Numbered from the stretch's first letter, positions 25,929-34,742 are shown. The stretch: DNA of 64,000 nucleotides from Streptomyces mobaraensis NBRC 13819 = DSM 40847 (GCF_017916255.1 NZ_CP072827.1:3683501-3747500), one strand, 5' to 3'. A program made the numbers and translations. The notes: generated by a model not told the origin, from the letters alone.

Positions 25929-27091
25929 CGGTCCGTTCCTTCCCGCTCGCCGCCGTGCGCGGAGCCGTCGGCGGCGGCCGCCGCGAGTTCGGCGCGCAGC
26001 AGCTCGGCCTGTTCGCGCAGGCGCGCGGTGCGCCGGGCGTAGACGTGGTCGAAGAGTTCCATCGGATCCAGGGCGGGATCCTCGTTCATGCGTTCGCGCA
26101 GGTCGGCGGCCATGCGCTCGGCGGCCTCACGGACGGCGGCGAGGCCGTCGGCGTCCACCAGGTCGCGCCGGACCAGCTCGCGTTCCACCAGCTCGACGGG
26201 GTCGTGCGAGCGCCAGGCGGCGACCTCGGCGTCGCTGCGGTACCGGGTGGCGTCGTCGGCGTTGGTGTGGGCGTCGAGGCGGTAGGTGACGGCCTCGACG
26301 AGGGTGGGACCGCCGCCCGCGCGGGCCCGCCGGACGGCCTCGGTGAGCACCTCCAGCACGGCCGGCGCGTCGTTGCCGTCGACCAGGCGGCCGGGCATGC
26401 CGTAGCCGACGGCCTTGTGGGCGAGCGAGGGGGCGACGGTCTGTTTGGACAGCGGTACGGAGATCGCGAACCCGTTGTTCTGCACCAGGAAGACAACGGG
26501 TGCCCGCCACACCGCCGCGAAGTTCAGCGCCTCGTGGAAGTCGCCCTCGCTGGTGCCGCCGTCGCCGACCATGGCGAGGGCCACGACGTCGTCCCCCTTG
26601 AGCCGCGCGGCGTGCGCCAGCCCCACGGCGTGCGGGAGTTGGGTGGCCAGCGGGGTGGCCAGCGGGGCGACGCGGTGCTCGTGCGGGTCGTAACCGGTGT
26701 GCCAGTCGCCGCGCAGCAGGGTGAGGGCCTGCACGGGGTCGAGGCCGCGGGTGACGGCGGCCAGGGTGTCGCGGTAGCTGGGGAAGAGCCAGTCGCGGTC
26801 CTCCAGGGCGAGGGCCGCCGCGATCTCGCACGCCTCCTGGCCCGTGGAGGACGGGTAGACGGCCAGCCGGCCCTGCCGGGTCAGCGCGGTGGCCTGGGTG
26901 TTGTAGCGGCGCCCGCGCACCAGGTGGCCGTGGAGCAGCCGGAGCCGCTCGGGGTCGAGCGCGTCCGCGGCGGGGGTGCCCAGCAGCCGGTACGGCTCGT
27001 CGTCGGGCAGCAGCGGGGCGGGATCCGTGCGGGGCTGCCAGGCGGGGGGCGGGGTCGGCCGGTAGGCACCGGGCTGCTCCAGGACCGTCAT
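25925..27091 (-). CDS. bkdA2: Branched-chain 2-oxoacid dehydrogenase E1 alpha subunit, set 2
   Basis: A 388-residue E1 alpha subunit. The ThDP motif has GDG at 176-178 and NN at 205-206. YRLDAHTNADDATRYR corresponds to the phosphorylation-loop segment of BkdA1, with several substitutions (Met-Gly to Leu-Asp, Thr-Ser to Asn-Ala), so the two sets may differ in substrate range or control. The ATG has GGAGG eight bases upstream. It is the first gene of the operon and is divergent from an Lrp-type regulator, the usual arrangement for bkd operons controlled by leucine-responsive proteins. Confidence 0.93.
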   Translation of the reverse strand: MTVLEQPGAYRPTPPPAWQPRTDPAPLLPDDEPYRLLGTPAADALDPERLRLLHGHLVRGRRYNTQATALTRQGRLAVYPSSTGQEACEIAAALALEDRDWLFPSYRDTLAAVTRGLDPVQALTLLRGDWHTGYDPHEHRVAPLATPLATQLPHAVGLAHAARLKGDDVVALAMVGDGGTSEGDFHEALNFAAVWRAPVVFLVQNNGFAISVPLSKQTVAPSLAHKAVGYGMPGRLVDGNDAPAVLEVLTEAVRRARAGGGPTLVEAVTYRLDAHTNADDATRYRSDAEVAAWRSHDPVELVERELVRRDLVDADGLAAVREAAERMAADLRERMNEDPALDPMELFDHVYARRTARLREQAELLRAELAAAAADGSAHGGEREGTDR

Positions 27092-27170
27092 GACGAGCAC
27101 CTCCTCTGGGGGCGGGCGTGAGGGGCGGGCGTGAGGCAGGCGTGACCGGAAAGCGCCCTGCGCTCTCCCT

Positions 27171-27184
27171 ACCGATTGTTCGGT
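27171..27184. promoter_or_regulatory. PaaR-box-like palindrome in the bkdA2/lrp control region
   Basis: ACCGATTGTTCGGT has the arms ACCGA/TCGGT of the two other sites at 29993 and 35019, differing from them by one central base. It is 80 bp upstream of bkdA2. Binding by the PaaR-type regulator is an inference from sequence identity. Confidence 0.5.
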
Positions 27185-27218
27185 TGCCGGTGCATTTTGG
27201 CTACAGGCGGCCCGGGCC

Positions 27219-27240
27219 TGTGGACAAACGGTTCTCCACA
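27219..27240. promoter_or_regulatory. Pair of opposed DnaA-box-like sites
   Basis: TGTGGACAA (27219-27227) is a perfect reverse-strand copy of the streptomycete DnaA box TTGTCCACA. TTCTCCACA (27232-27240) is a one-mismatch forward copy. Together they form an inverted repeat (CTGTGGA...TCCACAG, 27218-27241). Equally, this could be the operator of the adjacent Lrp protein. Confidence 0.45.
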
Positions 27241-27285
27241 GCCTGAGATATGAACAGCGCGTCCACTCAGGGGAGGCATGGCGGT

Positions 27286-27780
27286 ATGCCGGACGAACAG
27301 ATGGCCAAAACGAGCCCCAGAACGCCCGCACGACCGCTCGACGAGATCGACCGCTCGATCCTGCACATGCTCCAGACCGACGGGCGGGCGTCGATACGCT
27401 CCGTGGCCGAGCGGGTGCACGTGTCCCGCGCCAACGCCTACGCGCGGATCAACCGCCTGATCGACGACGGGGTGATCCGGGGCTTCGGGGCGCGCATCGA
27501 CCAGGAGCGGGCCGGGCAGGGGGCGTCCGCGTACATCACGCTGAAGATCGTGCAGAACTCCTGGCGCACCGTGCGCGAGAAGCTCCGGGTGCTGCCGGGG
27601 GCCGCGCACATCGCCCTGGTCAGCGGGGACTTCGACGTCCTGCTGCTGGTCCACACCAAGGACAACCGCGCCCTCCGCGAGCTCGTGCTCACCCGGATCC
27701 AGGCCATAGAGGAGGTGCTGAGCACCCGCACTCTGCTGGTCTTCGAGGAGCAGGACCTCAAGGAGGGCGTGGACGGATGA
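27286..27780 (+). CDS. Lrp/AsnC family transcriptional regulator, probable bkd regulator
   Basis: A 164-residue protein. The N-terminal winged helix (about 15-75) has LDEIDRSILHMLQTDGRAS and VHVSRANAYARINRLIDDGVI. The C-terminal RAM domain (YITLKIV..., HIALVSGDFDVLLLVHTKDN) binds amino acids or related ligands and oligomerises. ATG 27286 is preferred because GGGGAGG lies nine bases upstream; ATG 27250 lacks a ribosome site. It is divergent from bkdA2 across about 190 bp, so it probably senses leucine, valine or their oxo acids and controls the operon. It converges with paaR across a short hairpin. Confidence 0.88.
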   Translation: MPDEQMAKTSPRTPARPLDEIDRSILHMLQTDGRASIRSVAERVHVSRANAYARINRLIDDGVIRGFGARIDQERAGQGASAYITLKIVQNSWRTVREKLRVLPGAAHIALVSGDFDVLLLVHTKDNRALRELVLTRIQAIEEVLSTRTLLVFEEQDLKEGVDG

Positions 27781-27796
27781 GGCGTGCGGGGCAGCC

Positions 27797-27820
27797 GGGC
27801 GCACGGCACCGCGTGCGCCC
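27797..27820. terminator. Bidirectional hairpin between the lrp-type gene and paaR
   Basis: GGGCGCACG (27797-27805) and CGTGCGCCC (27812-27820) form a perfect 9-bp stem with a 6-base loop, between two convergent stops only 43 bp apart. Confidence 0.7.
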
Positions 27821-27823
27821 GCC

Positions 27824-28414
27824 TCAGTGCGCCCGCAGGCCCGCGAACGCCGTGGTGATCACCGCGTCGGCGACCTCCTCGCTGGTGGCGGCGTTGCCGC
27901 GCTGCGGCCGGTACCACTCCACCACGGAGTTGATCATTCCGAAGAGGAGCCGGGTCGCCAGCCGGACGTCCACGTCGGCCCGCAGGTCGCCGTCGGCCGC
28001 GGCCTCCTTGAGGAGGGCCGCGACCCGGTGGTCGAACTCGCGCCGGCGCTCCATCGCCCAGCGCTCCGTGTCGGTGTTGCCGCGCACACGCAGCAGCAGC
28101 GTCACATAGGGCAGTTCGGCGATCAGCACCTCGACGGTACGGCGGGTGACGTGTTCCAGCCGGTCCACGGCGGGGCCGGTGGTGGCGCCCGGCTCGTCCA
28201 GGACGGCGAACAGCCCGTCCAGGGCACGGCTTATGGCCCGCCGCAGCAGCTCCTCCTTGCTCCGGACATGGTGGTAGATCGAGGACTTGGAGATCCCCGC
28301 GGCGCGCGACAGGTGCTCCATGGAGGTGCCGTCGTAGCCGCGCTCGTTGAACACCGCGACGGCGACCGCGAGCAGCGAGTCCGGCGTGTAGGTGTCGCGC
28401 TTGGGCATGGTCAT
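27824..28414 (-). CDS. paaR: TetR family regulator of phenylacetate catabolism (PaaR-like)
   Basis: A 196-residue TetR protein. The helix-turn-helix (about 12-58) includes VFNERGYDGTSMEHLSRAAGISKSSIYHHVRSKEELL. The C-terminal helical domain should bind a CoA thioester such as phenylacetyl-CoA, by analogy with actinobacterial PaaR. Its start overlaps the paaH stop (ATGA), so regulator and catabolic enzyme are one operon and the protein probably represses itself through the 29993-30006 site. A matching site occurs before paaA. The paa-specific role rests on this context; the TetR family call is certain. Confidence 0.8.
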   Translation of the reverse strand: MTMPKRDTYTPDSLLAVAVAVFNERGYDGTSMEHLSRAAGISKSSIYHHVRSKEELLRRAISRALDGLFAVLDEPGATTGPAVDRLEHVTRRTVEVLIAELPYVTLLLRVRGNTDTERWAMERRREFDHRVAALLKEAAADGDLRADVDVRLATRLLFGMINSVVEWYRPQRGNAATSEEVADAVITTAFAGLRAH

Positions 28415-29937
28415 GATGGAAGCAGGCTCTCCTTGACGGCGGCGGCCGCTCGGCGGCGCAGCGGCTGGGACGGCGCGTAGCGACCGCCCGGGTACTCGTA
28501 CTCCATGTTCGCCAGGAAGCGGCGGACCCAGGCGGAACCGAGCTCCCGGCCCCACTCGAGCGGCCCGCGCGGGTAGTTGACCCCGAGCCGCATGGCGGTG
28601 TCGATGTCCTCCGGGGCGGCGACGTCCCGGCCGGCGGCGTCCTCGGCGAGGTCGACGAGCAGGGCGACGGTCCGCGCGACGATCAGGCCGGGCGCGTCCG
28701 CCACGACGCTGACCTTCTTGCCCAGCGCCTGGAACAGGCCCACGGCGGCCCGCAGATCGTCCGCGGCGGCGCCGGCGGAGGCCGCGAGGGCCACGCGGGA
28801 GCAGGAGCGGTAGTCCAGGGCCAGGTCGAAGCGGACGGCCGGCTCCCCGGCGTCGCCCGTGGCGGAGCGGCCGTCGGTGAGGGCCAGCCGGGCGCCGCCG
28901 GGCAGCGCGAAGTACCCGTCGCCGTCGGCTTCCGCCCGCGTCAGGGCTATGCCCGCGGCTTCGACCAGCTCCGGCAGGACGTCGGCGGCGGGCGGCAGGG
29001 CGCCGTGCAGGACGAGCGCCCCGGGCGCCTTCTCGGGGGCCGCGGTGTGCGGTTCCGGCCGTGCGGCGCCCTCGGCGTGGTCGTACCAGCCCCGCCCGCT
29101 CTTCCGGCCCAGCAGCCCCGCCTCCACCAGGCGCCGCTGGGCGAGGGAGGGGGTGAACTTCGGGTGGTGGAAGAAGGCTTCGTACACCGAACGGGTGACC
29201 GCCTCGTTCACGTCCTGCCCGATGAGGTCGGTCAGTTCGAACGGGCCCATGGCGAAGCCGCCGCTCTCGCGCAGCACCGCGTCGATGGTCGCGGGGTCCG
29301 CGGCCCACTCCTCCAGGAGCCGGAACGCCTCGGCGTAGAACGGCCGGGCGAGCCGGTTGACGATGAAGCCGGGGGTGTCGGCGCAGCGTACGGGCGTCTT
29401 GCCCCAGGCCGCGGCGGTGGCGTACGCGCGGTCGGCGGCGGCGGTGTCGGTGGCGTGCCCCCGGACGACCTCGACCAGCGGCAGCAGCGGCGCCGGGTTG
29501 AAGAAGTGCAGGCCCACCAGGCGTCCGGGGCGGCGGAGCGGCCCGGCGACGGCCGTCACGGGCAGGGAGGAGGTGTTGGTGGCGAGCAGGCAGTCGTCGT
29601 CGACGACCTCCTCCAGCTCGCCGAACAGCCGCTGTTTGACGTCCAGCCGCTCGACGACGGCCTCGACGACGAGCGCGGAGCCCGCGAGCCCGGCGGGCTC
29701 GGCGACGGGGCGCAGGCGGGCGACGGCCGCGTCCCGGGCGTCCGCCGGCATCCGGCCCTTGGCCACGAGGCGGTCCAGCCGGGCGGCGACGGCCCGCGCG
29801 GCCTCCTCCGCGCGGCCCGGGAGGGCGTCGTACAGCCGCACGGGATGGCCCGCGACCAGGGCGACCTGGGCGATGCCCTGGCCCATGGTGCCCGCGCCCA
29901 CGACGGACACGGTCTGCTCCGGCTCGATTGCGGTCAT
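28411..29937 (-). CDS. paaH: 3-hydroxyacyl-CoA dehydrogenase PaaH
   Basis: A 508-residue NAD-dependent 3-hydroxyadipyl-CoA dehydrogenase of the PaaH/PaaC type. The N-terminal Rossmann domain has VSVVGAGTMGQGIAQVAL. The catalytic HCD signature region includes GLHFFNPAPLLPLVEVV and DTPGFIVNRLARPFY. A second, partial HCDH repeat in the C-terminal half (APGLIVARTVALLVDLAEDA...GVNYPRGPLEW) is typical of the long ~500-residue PaaH form. ATG 29937 has GGGGAGG nine bases upstream. It starts the paaH-paaR operon and is divergent from paaN. Confidence 0.9.
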   Translation of the reverse strand: MTAIEPEQTVSVVGAGTMGQGIAQVALVAGHPVRLYDALPGRAEEAARAVAARLDRLVAKGRMPADARDAAVARLRPVAEPAGLAGSALVVEAVVERLDVKQRLFGELEEVVDDDCLLATNTSSLPVTAVAGPLRRPGRLVGLHFFNPAPLLPLVEVVRGHATDTAAADRAYATAAAWGKTPVRCADTPGFIVNRLARPFYAEAFRLLEEWAADPATIDAVLRESGGFAMGPFELTDLIGQDVNEAVTRSVYEAFFHHPKFTPSLAQRRLVEAGLLGRKSGRGWYDHAEGAARPEPHTAAPEKAPGALVLHGALPPAADVLPELVEAAGIALTRAEADGDGYFALPGGARLALTDGRSATGDAGEPAVRFDLALDYRSCSRVALAASAGAAADDLRAAVGLFQALGKKVSVVADAPGLIVARTVALLVDLAEDAAGRDVAAPEDIDTAMRLGVNYPRGPLEWGRELGSAWVRRFLANMEYEYPGGRYAPSQPLRRRAAAAVKESLLPS

Positions 29938-30180
29938 GGCAGTGATCCTCCCCGATGAGGTGGTCCCGGATTCGCCGGGCCCCCTTGTCCCGACCGATCG
30001 TTCGGTTAATGTATCTGGCGGGTACGACAACGGCACCCGGCCGTACGGATCCGGCACCACCGCTTCACCTGGCTCCACTGCTTTCCCAGCTTTCACGGCT
30101 TTCACCGCGTTTTTCACCAGCACTGTTCCCAGGTCCACCGCCACCGCATCCATGCCCGTCCGACGAGGAGTTGGTCAACC
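29938..30180. other. Divergent paaH/paaN control region
   Basis: The 243-bp gap holds the 29993-30006 palindrome on the paaH side, then AT-richer sequence (TTAATGTATC) near 30007, and a Phe/Thr-like CT-rich stretch toward paaN that shows no gene features. GAGGAG lies ten bases before the paaN GTG. Confidence 0.6.
29993..30006. promoter_or_regulatory. PaaR-box-like operator in the paaH/paaN region
   Basis: ACCGATCGTTCGGT is the exact reverse complement of the site at 35019-35032 and fits the inner part ACCGNNCGNNCGGT of the palindrome I recall as reported for Corynebacterium glutamicum PaaR. It is 56 bp upstream of paaH and next to AT-rich promoter-like sequence. The identity of the two sites is directly seen; the protein is inferred. 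Confidence 0.7.
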
Positions 30181-31878
30181 GTGACCGCCGGACTCACCAT
30201 CGACCAGTTGGCCGAGAAGCACTCCGCCACGCTCGACACGGCCCTCGACGTCATCCGCACCCGCGCCTACTGGTCCCCGCACCCCGAGCACCCCAAGGCG
30301 TACGGCCCCGACCAGGACGGCGGCCTGGACGCCGCCGCGGGTCAGGCGGCCTTCGACGCCCTCCGGGACCGGCGCTTCGAGCTCGACCAGCCCGGCACGG
30401 ACGGCTGGACGGGCTCCGAGGTCTCCCCCTACGGCCCGCGGCTCGGCATCGAGTACCCCCACGCCGACCTCTCCGTACTGCTCCCGGCCATGCGGTCCGC
30501 GATGCGCCCCTGGCGCGACGCGGGCCCCCGCCACCGGGCGCTGGTGTGCCTGGAGATCCTCAAGCGGATCAGCGCCCGGACGCACGAGATGGCGCACGCG
30601 GTCATGCACACCAGCGGCCAGGCGTTCATGATGGCGTTCCAGGCCGGCGGCCCGCACGCCCAGGACCGCGGCCTGGAGGCCGTCGCCTACGCGTACGCCG
30701 CGCAGGCCGAGGCGGAGCGGACGGCCGAGTGGGTCAAGCCGCAGGGCAAACGCGACCCGCTGAAACTGGCCAAGGAGTTCACCGCGGTGCCGCGCGGCAT
30801 CGCCCTCGTCATCGGCTGCAACACCTTCCCCACCTGGAACGGTTACCCCGGCCTCTTCGCCTCGCTCGCCACCGGCAACCCCGTCCTGGTCAAGCCCCAC
30901 CCCCGCGCGGTGCTGCCGCTCGCGCTGACCGTGCGCGTGGCGCGCGAGGTGCTGCGCGAGGCCGGCTTCTCCCCCGACCTCGTCGCGCTGGCCGCCGAGC
31001 GGGACGGCGAGGGCATCGCCAAGTCGCTGGCCGTCCACCCGGACGTCCGGATCATCGACTACACCGGCTCCACGGCGTTCGGCGACTGGCTGGAGACCAA
31101 CGCCAGGCAGGCCCAGGTCTTCACGGAGAAGGCCGGCGTCAACACCGTGATCCTCGACTCCACCGACGACTACAAGGGGATGCTGTCCAACCTGGCCTTC
31201 TCGCTCTCCCTCTACAGCGGCCAGATGTGCACCACCCCGCAGAACCTGCTGATCCCGCGCGGCGGCATCGGCACGGACGCCGGCCACAAGACGTACGACG
31301 AGGTGGTGGCCGACCTGGCGGAGGCCGTCGGCAAGCTCCTGGGCGACGACGCCCGGGCCAACGCCCTCCTCGGTGCCATCGTCAACGACCAGGTCAAGGA
31401 GCGGATCGAGGCGGCCGGCCGGCTCGGCGAGGTGGCGCTCGCCTCCCGCGCGGTGGCCAACCCCGACTTCCCCGACGCCACCGTCCGCACCCCGGTGATC
31501 GTCAAGCTCGACGGCGCCAAGCCGGACGCCGAGGCCGCCTACTTCTCCGAGTGCTTCGGCCCGGTGTCGTTCGCGGTGGCCGTGGACTCCACGGCGGAGG
31601 CGGTGGAACTGCTGCGCCGCACGGTGCGGGAGAAGGGCGCGATGACCGTCGGCGCCTACACCACCTCCGCGGAGGCGGAGCGGTTGATCGAGGAGGCGTG
31701 CCTGGAGGAGTGCGCACAGCTCTCGCTGAACCTCACCGGCGGCGTCTACGTCAACCAGACCGCCGCGTTCTCCGACTACCACGGCTCGGGCGGCAACCCG
31801 GCGGCCAACGCGGCGCTGTGCGACGCGGCGTTCGTGGCGAGCCGGTTCCGCACGGTGGAGGTGCGCCGCCAGGCGTAA
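30181..31878 (+). CDS. paaN: Phenylacetate degradation aldehyde dehydrogenase-like PaaN
   Basis: A 565-residue member of the PaaN family, an aldehyde-dehydrogenase-superfamily protein of aerobic phenylacetate degradation, thought to oxidise the semialdehyde made on ring opening of oxepin-CoA. It has the N-terminal family segment (AYWSPHPEHPKAYG) and IDYTGSTAFGDWLE. The catalytic cysteine lies in YSGQMCTTPQNLLIP, preceded by VFTEKAGVNTVI with the general-base Glu. There is no MaoC-like hydratase domain, unlike proteobacterial PaaZ. The start is GTG at 30181. It is divergent from paaH and shares the PaaR-like operator region. Confidence 0.9.
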   Translation: MTAGLTIDQLAEKHSATLDTALDVIRTRAYWSPHPEHPKAYGPDQDGGLDAAAGQAAFDALRDRRFELDQPGTDGWTGSEVSPYGPRLGIEYPHADLSVLLPAMRSAMRPWRDAGPRHRALVCLEILKRISARTHEMAHAVMHTSGQAFMMAFQAGGPHAQDRGLEAVAYAYAAQAEAERTAEWVKPQGKRDPLKLAKEFTAVPRGIALVIGCNTFPTWNGYPGLFASLATGNPVLVKPHPRAVLPLALTVRVAREVLREAGFSPDLVALAAERDGEGIAKSLAVHPDVRIIDYTGSTAFGDWLETNARQAQVFTEKAGVNTVILDSTDDYKGMLSNLAFSLSLYSGQMCTTPQNLLIPRGGIGTDAGHKTYDEVVADLAEAVGKLLGDDARANALLGAIVNDQVKERIEAAGRLGEVALASRAVANPDFPDATVRTPVIVKLDGAKPDAEAAYFSECFGPVSFAVAVDSTAEAVELLRRTVREKGAMTVGAYTTSAEAERLIEEACLEECAQLSLNLTGGVYVNQTAAFSDYHGSGGNPAANAALCDAAFVASRFRTVEVRRQA

Positions 31879-31911
31879 TACGGCGGTCGGTCCGGGGGCG
31901 GGCCTGACCCG

Positions 31912-32673
31912 TCAGCCCGCCGCCTTCGGCCCGCCCCAGTGGAACAGCGCCATCCCGACGCTCGTGGCGAGGTTGTAGCTCGACACCTGCGGGCGCATCG
32001 GCAGCGAGACCAGCCGGTCCGCCCGCGCCCGCACCTCGTCCGAGATGCCGTGGCGTTCGGATCCGAAGGCGAGGACGGCGTCGTCCGGCAGGACGACGGA
32101 CCGGATGTCCTCGCCCTCCGGGTCCAGTGCGAACAGCGGCCCCGGGGGCAGGCCGTCGGTCTCCACCCGCTCCACGGCCGTGGCGTAGTGCAGCCCCGCG
32201 CCCGCACGGACGGCGTTCTGGTGCCACGGGTCGAGGTCCCCGGTGGTGACGACGCCGGTCGCGCCGAAACCGGCGGCCAGCCGGACGACCGCGCCCACGT
32301 TCCCGAGGTTGCGCGGGTTGTCGAGGAGCACGACGGGCGCGGGGCGGGGGCGGCGGGCCAGCGCGGCGAGGTTGTCCTCGCGGGCCGGCCGGGCGGCCAG
32401 CGCGGCGACCTCGGTGGTGTGGCCCCGGGGCACCAGCCCGCGCAGGGCGTCCCGGTCCACCTCCGTCAGCAGCCCGCGCAGCACCTCGGTCACGTCGTCG
32501 GCGAGCCGGTCCGCGAGCGCCAGGACGGCGGCGGCGTCGGTGGTGAGCACGGGACCGACCCGGGCCCCGAAGCGCAGGGCGTGCTTGATGGCGTGGAATC
32601 CGTCGAGCAGCACGGCGCCGGGGGCCAGCTCGCCCCACTGCCGCACGGCGATACCGGTCGCGTCCTCGGTCAT
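31912..32673 (-). CDS. TrmH family (SPOUT) RNA 2'-O-methyltransferase
   Basis: A 253-residue SAM-dependent methyltransferase. The C-terminal SPOUT domain has the three family motifs: NPRNLGNVGAVVRLAAGFG (motif 1), AFGSERHGIS (motif 2) and LPMRPQVSSYNLATSVGMALF (motif 3, trefoil knot). The N-terminal ~90 residues are a substrate-binding domain. It methylates ribose in tRNA or rRNA; the exact site cannot be assigned. It lies between paaN (convergent, 33 bp) and the HTTM/DUF5819 pair, and interrupts the paa genes without a clear functional tie. Confidence 0.88.
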   Translation of the reverse strand: MTEDATGIAVRQWGELAPGAVLLDGFHAIKHALRFGARVGPVLTTDAAAVLALADRLADDVTEVLRGLLTEVDRDALRGLVPRGHTTEVAALAARPAREDNLAALARRPRPAPVVLLDNPRNLGNVGAVVRLAAGFGATGVVTTGDLDPWHQNAVRAGAGLHYATAVERVETDGLPPGPLFALDPEGEDIRSVVLPDDAVLAFGSERHGISDEVRARADRLVSLPMRPQVSSYNLATSVGMALFHWGGPKAAG

Positions 32674-32757
32674 GGGCTCAGCCTACGGCGCTGACCTGGG
32701 GGGGTCGTGGAACGGAGACCGGCAGACCGGCGGCGTACGGAGCCCGCTCGCCGTCGC

Positions 32758-34053
32758 TCAGCCGGTCTTCGAACGAACCTCGGCCGCCTCGTCTCCCACC
32801 GTGGCCTCAGGGATCCGGTCGGCTGCCTTCCGGTTCCACTGGGCCGGAATCTCGCGCCGATTGAAGCGGACGAGCAGGCTCCAGGCCCGGGACGCCGTCC
32901 GCCCCACCGCGCCGCCCACGCGCACCAGGAAGGTGGTCGGCAGGAACACGGCGTCCGCGACGATCATCACCAGGGAGAAGAAAGGCAGCCCCAACAGGAC
33001 CGCGATCCCCAGGTGCTCCGCGATCATCACCACCACCAGGGCGTTCTTCACCCGGCGGTTGATCAGCGTGAGGGGGAAGGCCGCCTGGACCGCCACCGTC
33101 CCGTAGCTGAGCAGCAGTACGACGACGCCACTGGCGGCCAGCGCGTGCGACAGGCCCGGCCAGGGGGAGAAGTAGTCGAGGTGCAGGGGGTAGTAGAGGG
33201 CGGTGCCGTCCTGCCAGAGCGAGCCCTGCACCTTGTACCAGCCGGCCGCTCCGTAGATCAGGCAGACCTCGGCGAGTATCACCAGCAGGGCGGCGTTGTG
33301 CACCAGGTGCCCGAACGCGGCCATCACGGCACGCGGTTCGGTGCCGCCGTACCGCCGCACGGCCCACCAGAGCCCGTGCCCGCACCACAGGGACCACAGC
33401 ACCGTGGCCCAGCCGATGCCGGGGACCGGCCCGTGCGCCGCCCAGGCGAGCCGGGTGCCGGCGTCCGTCGTCGCCAGGGCCAGCGCGAGGCCGCAGAGCG
33501 TCCACAGCACGACCCCGGTGACGTCCCGGTCCCGGCCGGGCTCCGGTGCCGTGTCCGGCCGGGCGGCCGGCCGGCGCCGGGCCCGCCGGGCGTCGAGCGA
33601 CCACACCTGGCCGCAGCGGGTGAACACCGTATAGATGGCCATCAGGTGCAGGACGTTGTCCCCGCCGTCGCCGACGAAGACGCTGCGGTTCTGCAGTGAG
33701 AGCAGGCCGATCATGTAGAGGACCGACATGGTCCTGGTCCGCCAGCCGAGCATGAGCAGGAAGGCCGAGACCATCGCCATGAGGTAGACCAGCTCGAACC
33801 ACCAGCCGCTGTCGGACCACACGAGCACCGTGAAGGCGCCGTTGTCGTCCGTCAGCCGCCGGGCGAGGTCCCGGCTCCAGGCCGCGTCCGGGCCGTACAG
33901 CTCGTGGCGGTTGACCCACTCGCGGGCCAGGAAGAACAGCCAGGTGAAGGAGAACCCGATCCGGATGAGGGCGGTCTGGTACGGGCCGAGCGAGCGGCCC
34001 GTGACCCGGGCGTAGGCGTTCGACCAGGCGGTACGTACGGAGGAGACGTTCAC
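32758..34053 (-). CDS. HTTM domain membrane protein
   Basis: A 431-residue polytopic membrane protein of the HTTM family (related to the membrane part of vitamin-K-dependent gamma-carboxylase). Landmarks are LGPYQTALIRIGFSFTWLFFL, a cluster of about eight hydrophobic helices, GDGGDNVLHLMAIYTVFTRCGQVWSLD and GAAGWYKVQGSLWQDGTALYYPLHL. The GTG at 34053 overlaps the DUF5819 stop (GTGA), so the two are a tight operon. The biochemical function of bacterial HTTM proteins in actinobacteria is unknown. Confidence 0.8.
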   Translation of the reverse strand: MNVSSVRTAWSNAYARVTGRSLGPYQTALIRIGFSFTWLFFLAREWVNRHELYGPDAAWSRDLARRLTDDNGAFTVLVWSDSGWWFELVYLMAMVSAFLLMLGWRTRTMSVLYMIGLLSLQNRSVFVGDGGDNVLHLMAIYTVFTRCGQVWSLDARRARRRPAARPDTAPEPGRDRDVTGVVLWTLCGLALALATTDAGTRLAWAAHGPVPGIGWATVLWSLWCGHGLWWAVRRYGGTEPRAVMAAFGHLVHNAALLVILAEVCLIYGAAGWYKVQGSLWQDGTALYYPLHLDYFSPWPGLSHALAASGVVVLLLSYGTVAVQAAFPLTLINRRVKNALVVVMIAEHLGIAVLLGLPFFSLVMIVADAVFLPTTFLVRVGGAVGRTASRAWSLLVRFNRREIPAQWNRKAADRIPEATVGDEAAEVRSKTG

Positions 34054-34742
34054 CAGGCCCGCACCGCCTTCAGGTCCTCGGCGCCGACCGTCCACCAGGC
34101 CAGCTCACGCAGGACGGGATCGCCGGTCTGGCCCTTGCTCCAGGGCGGCGGTGCGACGTTCGAGGTCACCGAGCGGAGCTGGACGCGCTCCAGGTCGCCC
34201 GCGTCGCGGTCGAGGACGATCCGGGAGACGGCCAGCCGGCGCAGGTACTCCTCGGCGAGCGGGCTCCGCTTCCCCAGCGGCCGGCCCTGGTCGTCGTGCC
34301 AGGAGAGGTAGAAGTCCCAGGCGCGGCGGAGCTGGTTCTGCCGCGCGTGGCTCGGGAGCGGGTTGTGGTGGATGGCGGCACCGTCCTGGGCGGAGAGGTC
34401 GGTCCACGGTGTGACCGTGACCTTGCCGTCCGGGGCGCGCACCTGGCCGCGGACCTGGACGTGGATGTTCTGCTGGAGCGGATTGGGCGCGAAGAACTTC
34501 CAGTTCTGCTCGAACTCGGGCAGGACGTAGTCCGCGATGGTCGAGGCGTGCTGCTTGCTGACCGTGTTCGGCGGCGCCACATGCAGAAACATCATGCCCA
34601 GGTGCACCGCCGTCACCAGGGCTACGACCAGGGCACCGAGCGCGATGACGCAGCGGGCGGGCCGGGACAGTCCGGCGGGGGCGGCCGGAGCCGCCCGTTC
34701 ACCGACGCCGTCCTTCCGCTCGCGTCCGTCGTCCGTGTCCAT
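34050..34742 (-). CDS. DUF5819 family membrane-anchored protein
   Basis: A 230-residue protein with one N-terminal transmembrane helix (about 28-50, ALGALVVALVTAVHLGMMFLHV) and an outside domain containing YVLPEFEQNWKFFAPNPLQQNIHVQVR, the DUF5819 core. The start is set at ATG 34742 because upstream sequence is Arg-rich and not protein-like. The stop overlaps the HTTM start. DUF5819 and HTTM are found side by side in actinobacteria, which suggests a common envelope process; no function is known. Confidence 0.78.
   Translation of the reverse strand: MDTDDGRERKDGVGERAAPAAPAGLSRPARCVIALGALVVALVTAVHLGMMFLHVAPPNTVSKQHASTIADYVLPEFEQNWKFFAPNPLQQNIHVQVRGQVRAPDGKVTVTPWTDLSAQDGAAIHHNPLPSHARQNQLRRAWDFYLSWHDDQGRPLGKRSPLAEEYLRRLAVSRIVLDRDAGDLERVQLRSVTSNVAPPPWSKGQTGDPVLRELAWWTVGAEDLKAVRAW

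Noticed and set aside
28411..29937. Frameshifted fusion of two dehydrogenases in paaH
   Set aside because: The ~500-residue form with a second partial HCDH repeat is normal for PaaH.
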